From Fen-1254 sp963778945 (GTDB lineage Bacteria; Bacteroidota; Ignavibacteria; UBA10030), in assembly GCA_963778945.1 (NCBI GenBank), contig CAVZWL010000007.1, forward strand, positions 62,001 through 126,000: a stretch of 64,000 bases of DNA, read 5' to 3'. Positions 59,964 to 64,000 of the stretch are shown piece after piece. The position numbers and the translations under genes were made by a program. The notes beneath the pieces were generated by a model, which worked only from the letters and a program-made list of their open reading frames with translations, did not search any database and was not told the origin of the DNA. Each line of letters opens with the position of its first letter. The stretch's first letter is position 1.

Positions 59964-60514
59964 TGAAGCTATCGGCGGCTCTCTGTATTATGTTCGCCAT
60001 TGCGTTCGTGTCGGCGAATCCTTATGCGAATGCCCAAGAGGAGATGAAGTCTCCCATATTGAATCCGGCATGGATCATTTTACAGGCAGTCCCGGGAATT
60101 TCCTGGACAGTTCTCCCGGCGGAGACACATACCGCTCTCGAATGGGAATTCATGCCGCTCCTGTATTCCTTCAGCATGAATAAAAATATCTCTCCATGGC
60201 ATGTTCTTTTTGCAACGCCGCCGGAACGGTTTACCGGTTCAATCGAACTTCTTTGCTCTGCGCAATTCTATCCCTCGGTTATTGGAAATTCGCATTGGGG
60301 ATTTTCGGGACAGGTGTTGTCGCATGTTCCGCTGGTTGAGCGGGGAGAATATCTCGGTCTGAATTTCGGTGCGGCTCGCTATTATCTTGGAGGGACTCCG
60401 ACGAACTGCGTTGTATGCGGAGCGTGGACTCTCTTCGGCTTTCTGCATTATAACTTGAAGCGGAGCATCGACAGGGATCTTTGGATGCATTCGATTGAAT
60501 TCCGATTTTTCTGA
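59963..60514 (+). CDS. exported protein of unknown function
   Basis: 183 residues with a signal peptide (LSAALCIMFAIAFVSANPYANA). The rest alternates aromatic and small residues (GYSAQFYPSV-like strands, GLNFGAARYYLGG) and ends in a phenylalanine, IEFRFF, suggesting a small outer-membrane barrel. A CVVC pair lies near residue 150. It is translationally linked to the dehydrogenase and followed 9 bases later by the lipoprotein hydrolase. Confidence 0.6.
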   Translation: MKLSAALCIMFAIAFVSANPYANAQEEMKSPILNPAWIILQAVPGISWTVLPAETHTALEWEFMPLLYSFSMNKNISPWHVLFATPPERFTGSIELLCSAQFYPSVIGNSHWGFSGQVLSHVPLVERGEYLGLNFGAARYYLGGTPTNCVVCGAWTLFGFLHYNLKRSIDRDLWMHSIEFRFF

Positions 60515-60523
60515 ACGGACAAG

Positions 60524-61476
60524 ATGAGCATTTATCTGCGTACTTATATTCTTTCCTTCGTTTTTGCAAGCGTATTGTCCGGCTGCAATTCGTTCCCGCT
60601 CGGTCTTTTGACAAAGTCGATAGAGACCCTGGGTACTCCGATCGATTCTGTAAGCAATAAAATTACCGAGCCTATTCTGCAGGATGTTCCGCTGTCTGTA
60701 CTCTGGATCGGCCATGCGACATGTCTTATTCAGATTCATGACAGAGTGTTCATCACCGATCCGCTATTTACAAAAACGGCCGGGATGCTTTCGCAAAGAA
60801 TCGTCGAACCGGGAATCGATCCTGCTCTGCTAACCAAGATCGATGCCGTGCTCATTTCGCATCTCCACTTCGACCACCTCAACTACAGCAGTCTTGATAT
60901 GCTGCCGAAAAACGGGACACTGCTTCTTCCATGCGGCGGATTGGATTATCTCCCCGATTTTCCTTTTGCAGGCTTGGTTGCACTGAAGCCTTACGAGGCA
61001 TATGAAAACCATGGATTCGTCGTCACGGCTGTTCCGGCGAACCATTTTAGCGGCCGATACGGCTTCGATGCACTCTGGATGGGACGCACGGGATTTACCG
61101 GTTATATTATCGAATACCGGGGTATTACCGTGTATTTTGCAGGCGATACGAAGTACAGACGCGGAAATGTTTAAGGAAATCGGTAAGAAATTTAAAATAG
61201 ATGCTGCTTTGCTGCCTATCGCACCGGTGGAGCCGCGCTCTTTGATGAGGCGTGTCCATATGGATCCGGCTCAGGCCGTGCAGGCTATGGAAGACCTTCA
61301 AGCCCGTGCCATGATCCCGATACATTACCGGACATTGCGGCAGGGAAGCGACTCATCGGCTGCTTTTGCGCAGGACCTCTTGGAAAAAATTATTGCAGAA
61401 AAAAAAATTAGAGAACCGGGTTTACATTCTCACTGTAGGCGAGCGAAAAGTGTTCAAAGATTTGTCCGTGAAATGA
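60524..61476 (+). CDS. metallo-beta-lactamase-fold lipoprotein (UlaG/NAPE-PLD-like), frameshifted
   Basis: Lipoprotein signal ending SVLSGC. Metal motifs SHLHFDHL (HxHxDH), PANHFSGR and AGDT place it in the MBL group near NAPE-type phospholipase D and UlaG. Insertions near 61158 (restores GDTKYDAEMFKEIG) and at 61418-61420 (ggg; restores VYILTVGERKVFKDLSVK) must be removed; the true stop is at 61474-61476. About 316 residues. It acts in the periplasm or on a membrane, substrate unknown. Confidence 0.78.
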
Positions 61477-61581
61477 AAAAGCCGGTTTTTTGTTGTTTTT
61501 TGTTTCGTTTTCATTGATTCTCCTTTAACTTCTCATTACATTCTTTCTATAGCGTTGTGCCATCACAAGAACTTGTTTTCG

Positions 61582-62199
61582 ATGAATATAGCTGTTTTTG
61601 CGTCTGGTCGCGGTACGAATTTTGATGAAATTTTAAAAGCAATCGATTCCGGATTTCTTTCTGCACGCGTCGTTCTTCTTTTGAGCAATCGTTCGGATAC
61701 GGGAGCTGTCGATTTGGCGCGTTCGCATGGAATTCCCGTACTTCATCTCAGCCAGCGTCAATGTCCTTCGGCTGATGAATTTGCACAACGCATGCTTGCA
61801 GCTCTGCAGGAGCATCATGCAGAGCTCATTGCACTGGCGGGATATTTAAAAAGAATTCCTCCGCCTGTTATCAAACGATATGCGAACCGCATCGTCAATA
61901 TTCATCCGGCGCTGCTGCCGTTCTTCGGCGGCGACGGAATGTACGGACATTTTGTTCACGAAGCGGTGCTTGCAAGCGGAATGAAAATCAGCGGCGCCAC
62001 CGTTCATATTGTCGACGAAGAATACGATCACGGCGCTATTCTTTTTCAGAAGAGTGTCGAGATCGAACGCGGCGAAACGGCTGAAACGCTTGCACAAAAA
62101 GTTTTGAATGTGGAACATGAAATTTTTCCTTTAGCGTTGAAAGCATTTGCTGAAGGAAAAGTAGTGATTGAAGGAAAAAAAGCTTGGGTCACATTATAA
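61582..62199 (+). CDS. purN: phosphoribosylglycinamide formyltransferase PurN
   Basis: Third step of purine synthesis, formyl transfer from 10-formyl-THF to GAR. It starts MNIAVFASGRGTNFDEIL. The catalytic Asn-His are in IVNIHPALLPFFGG, and SGATVHIVDEEYDHGAIL contains the conserved Asp. 205 residues. The extended ATG-less upstream text is unlikely to be coding. It runs into purH. Confidence 0.92.
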   Translation: MNIAVFASGRGTNFDEILKAIDSGFLSARVVLLLSNRSDTGAVDLARSHGIPVLHLSQRQCPSADEFAQRMLAALQEHHAELIALAGYLKRIPPPVIKRYANRIVNIHPALLPFFGGDGMYGHFVHEAVLASGMKISGATVHIVDEEYDHGAILFQKSVEIERGETAETLAQKVLNVEHEIFPLALKAFAEGKVVIEGKKAWVTL

Positions 62200-63786
62200 C
62201 GCTGGATCCCCAACAGAAGAATATCCCGGCTGTCGAAGAAAATTCGCCGCTCACCATCCGGCGGGCGCTCATCAGTGTTTCGGATAAAAAGGGATTGATT
62301 GCCTTTGCCGGAACGTCTGAAGGAATACGGCATAGAGATTATTTCCACTGGAGGAACGTTTGCGGCGCTGCAGAAAGCCGGCATCGAAGTAAAGCAGGTT
62401 TCCGAGGTTACAGGATTTCCGGAAATCCTCGACGGCCGCGTTAAAACTCTCCATCCGAAAATTCACGGCGGCATTCTTGCGGTGAAGGACAATCAGCATC
62501 ACCTGGATCAGCTGAAGGAACACGGGATTGAACCGATCGATCTGGTTGTCGTGAATTTGTATCCGTTTGAAGAAACCATCGCTAAAGAAGACGTAAAATT
62601 GGATGAAGCGATTGAACAGATCGACATCGGCGGACCGTCCATGGTTCGGGCTGCGGCAAAAAATTTCCATTCCACGGCTGTGGTCGTCAATCCGGATCTG
62701 TACGGCGTCGTGCTGGAAGAAATGCGGGAGCACAAGGGCGCGGTGACAGCACATACCCGTTTTCAGCTTGCATGCCGCGCATTCCAGCATACCGCACATT
62801 ATGATGCTGCTATTTCTTCGTATATGAACGAAATGACCGGACAGAGCGAACTGCCCGATTCGATAACATTTTCGATGGCGAAGGAACAACAGCTCCGTTA
62901 CGGGGAAAACCCGCACCAGAGCGCAGCGCTCTACGGCACCTTCGGCAGACATCTTCAAAAGCTTCACGGCAAAGAACTTTCGTTCAATAATATTCTCGAT
63001 ATTAATGCAGCGGTGATGCTGTGCGCGGAATTTGCGGAACCGACTGCCGCCATCATCAAGCACAATAATCCCTGCGGCGTTGCCTCTGGCTTTTCACTGG
63101 CGGAAGCATACACGAAAGCTTTTTCAACCGATAAAACATCCGCTTACGGCGGTATCGTATGCGTGAATCGACCTCTCGATAAAGCGACAGCAGAAGCGAT
63201 CAATGAAATTTTTACTGAAGTCATTATTGCGCCGGAATATGAACCGGGCGTACTTGAGCTGCTGACAAAAAAGAAAGACAGACGCCTCATGCGCTTAATG
63301 TCGAATATTCGCACTGTGCGTGAACTCGACATCCGGAAGGTTATCGGCGGGGTGCTGGTGCAGGACCCCGATCAGCACCGAATCCATCCGGGCGATTTGA
63401 AAGTTGTCACAAAGCGCAAACCGACCGACGAAGAAATGCAGGCGCTTTTGTTTGCATGGCGCGTTGCAAAACATGTAAAATCAAATGCCATCGTGTATAC
63501 AGACGCCGACCGGACGCTGGGAATCGGAGCCGGCCAGATGTCGCGCGTTGATTCTTCGAAAATTGCAGCTCTCAAGGCCCAGGATGCCGGACTCGATTTG
63601 CACGGCTGCGCAGTTGCTTCGGATGCATTTTTCCCTTTTGCCGACGGCCTCCTGGAAGCGGTCAAAGTCGGTGCAACGGCAGTTATCGAACCTGGCGGTT
63701 CGATCCGCGATGACGAAGTTATCAAAGCCGCCGATGAACATAATATTGCAATGGTGTTCACCGGCATCAGACATTTTCGACATTAA
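62184..63786 (+). CDS. purH: bifunctional AICAR transformylase/IMP cyclohydrolase PurH, one frameshift
   Basis: Last two steps of IMP synthesis. The cyclohydrolase part has RRALISVSDKKGL, STGGTF and GRVKTLHPKIHGGIL. The transformylase part has RYGENPHQSAALYG and IIKHNNPCGVASG, with the catalytic Lys-His. The likely start is TTG at 62184 after GAAGGA, overlapping purN and so coupled to it. One extra c at 62308-62309 breaks the frame; removal gives LIAFAERLKEYGIEI. About 533 residues. Confidence 0.9.
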
Positions 63787-63815
63787 TAAAATTCATTATC
63801 CACTCAAAAGACACA

Positions 63816-64000
63816 ATGGGCATATTTTCAATTCTCTCGGCGGATCTTGCGATTGATCTTGGTACCGCCAATACCGTTATTTGGATGAAGGGCAAGGGCA
63901 TCATCCTGAACGAGCCGTCCATCGTTGCATTCGACCGCAACACCAAGCGCATTATTGCCATCGGCAATGAAGCGCGCGAGATGCTCGGACGAACGCACAA
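63816..64000 (+). CDS. mreB: MreB, actin-like cell-shape protein, cut by window edge
   Basis: Only the first 61 codons are present: MGIFSILSADLAIDLGTANT is the phosphate-1 loop, then VIWMKGKGIILNEPSIVAFD and AIGNEAREMLGRTH. The wording is diagnostic for MreB, which positions wall elongation with RodZ; a RodZ-like gene is at 35.4-36.2 kb. It starts 29 bases after purH, and mreC and the rest would lie to the right. Confidence 0.93.
   Translation, partial: MGIFSILSADLAIDLGTANTVIWMKGKGIILNEPSIVAFDRNTKRIIAIGNEAREMLGRTH

Overview
The window reads as a chromosomal contig from a Gram-negative bacterium of the Bacteroidota/Chlorobi (FCB) lineage, perhaps near Ignavibacteria or Kapabacteria. Several things suggest this: beta-barrel and TonB-dependent outer-membrane proteins, an S46 dipeptidyl-peptidase, an exported C1B peptidase of the Bacteroidota type, AddAB-type repair genes, and a dcw cluster headed by mraZ whose FtsI carries PASTA domains. 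The placement is inferred from gene content; no rRNA or tRNA gene was seen. GC content looks close to half and fairly even, with no obvious foreign island, phage, IS element or CRISPR array.

Layout. 1-7.1 kb: the 3' part of a radical SAM gene (minus strand), diverging from an addA-addB pair. 7.5-9.7 kb: an exported M3 peptidase closed by a strong terminator. 9.8-28.1 kb: a complete division and cell-wall cluster in the order mraZ, rsmH, ftsL, ftsI, murE, murF, mraY, murD, ftsW, murG, a PH-like membrane protein, murC, murB, ftsQ, ftsA, ftsZ. MraZ-type operator boxes lie in front of mraZ, and many genes overlap at ATGA or GTGA. 28.5-30.6 kb: an S46 lipoprotein peptidase. 30.8-39.0 kb (minus strand): xerD-like recombinase, STAS protein, a glycosyltransferase-like remnant, a beta-barrel protein, ligA, a RodZ-like protein, a hybrid histidine kinase and a receiver protein. 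39.3-46.9 kb: cold-shock protein, pilin-like protein, double-PDZ protein, a PAS kinase plus sigma-54 activator pair, a receiver protein behind a sigma-54-like promoter, and another barrel protein. 47-54.6 kb: exported C1 peptidase, methyltransferase, a TonB receptor + ECF-S-like protein + NikR group, DUF116 and a sugar-nucleotide epimerase-like protein. 54.8-64 kb: peroxiredoxin, small enzymes, a Tat-exported dipeptide epimerase, purN-purH and the start of mreB.

Two genome-scale signals stand out. First, about twenty genes, including essential mur and fts genes, are broken by single-base frameshifts. Roughly 43 of about 46 can be repaired by removing one base and only about three need a base added. 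They cluster (12-21 kb, 31-46 kb) and leave long spans clean. This points to insertion-type sequencing or assembly error rather than gene decay, so coordinates below give the intended full genes. Second, the spacers contain degenerate heptanucleotide repeat arrays with a different consensus in each spacer; in addB and murC these run through the stop codon.

Functionally, the dcw block makes the meso-DAP type peptidoglycan precursor (MurE carries DNPR) and assembles the divisome. The RodZ-like protein and MreB represent the elongation machinery. The 42-45 kb two-component pair probably drives sigma-54 promoters, one of which lies directly downstream. The 49-52 kb genes look like a metal-responsive uptake module, with NikR as the likely nickel sensor.
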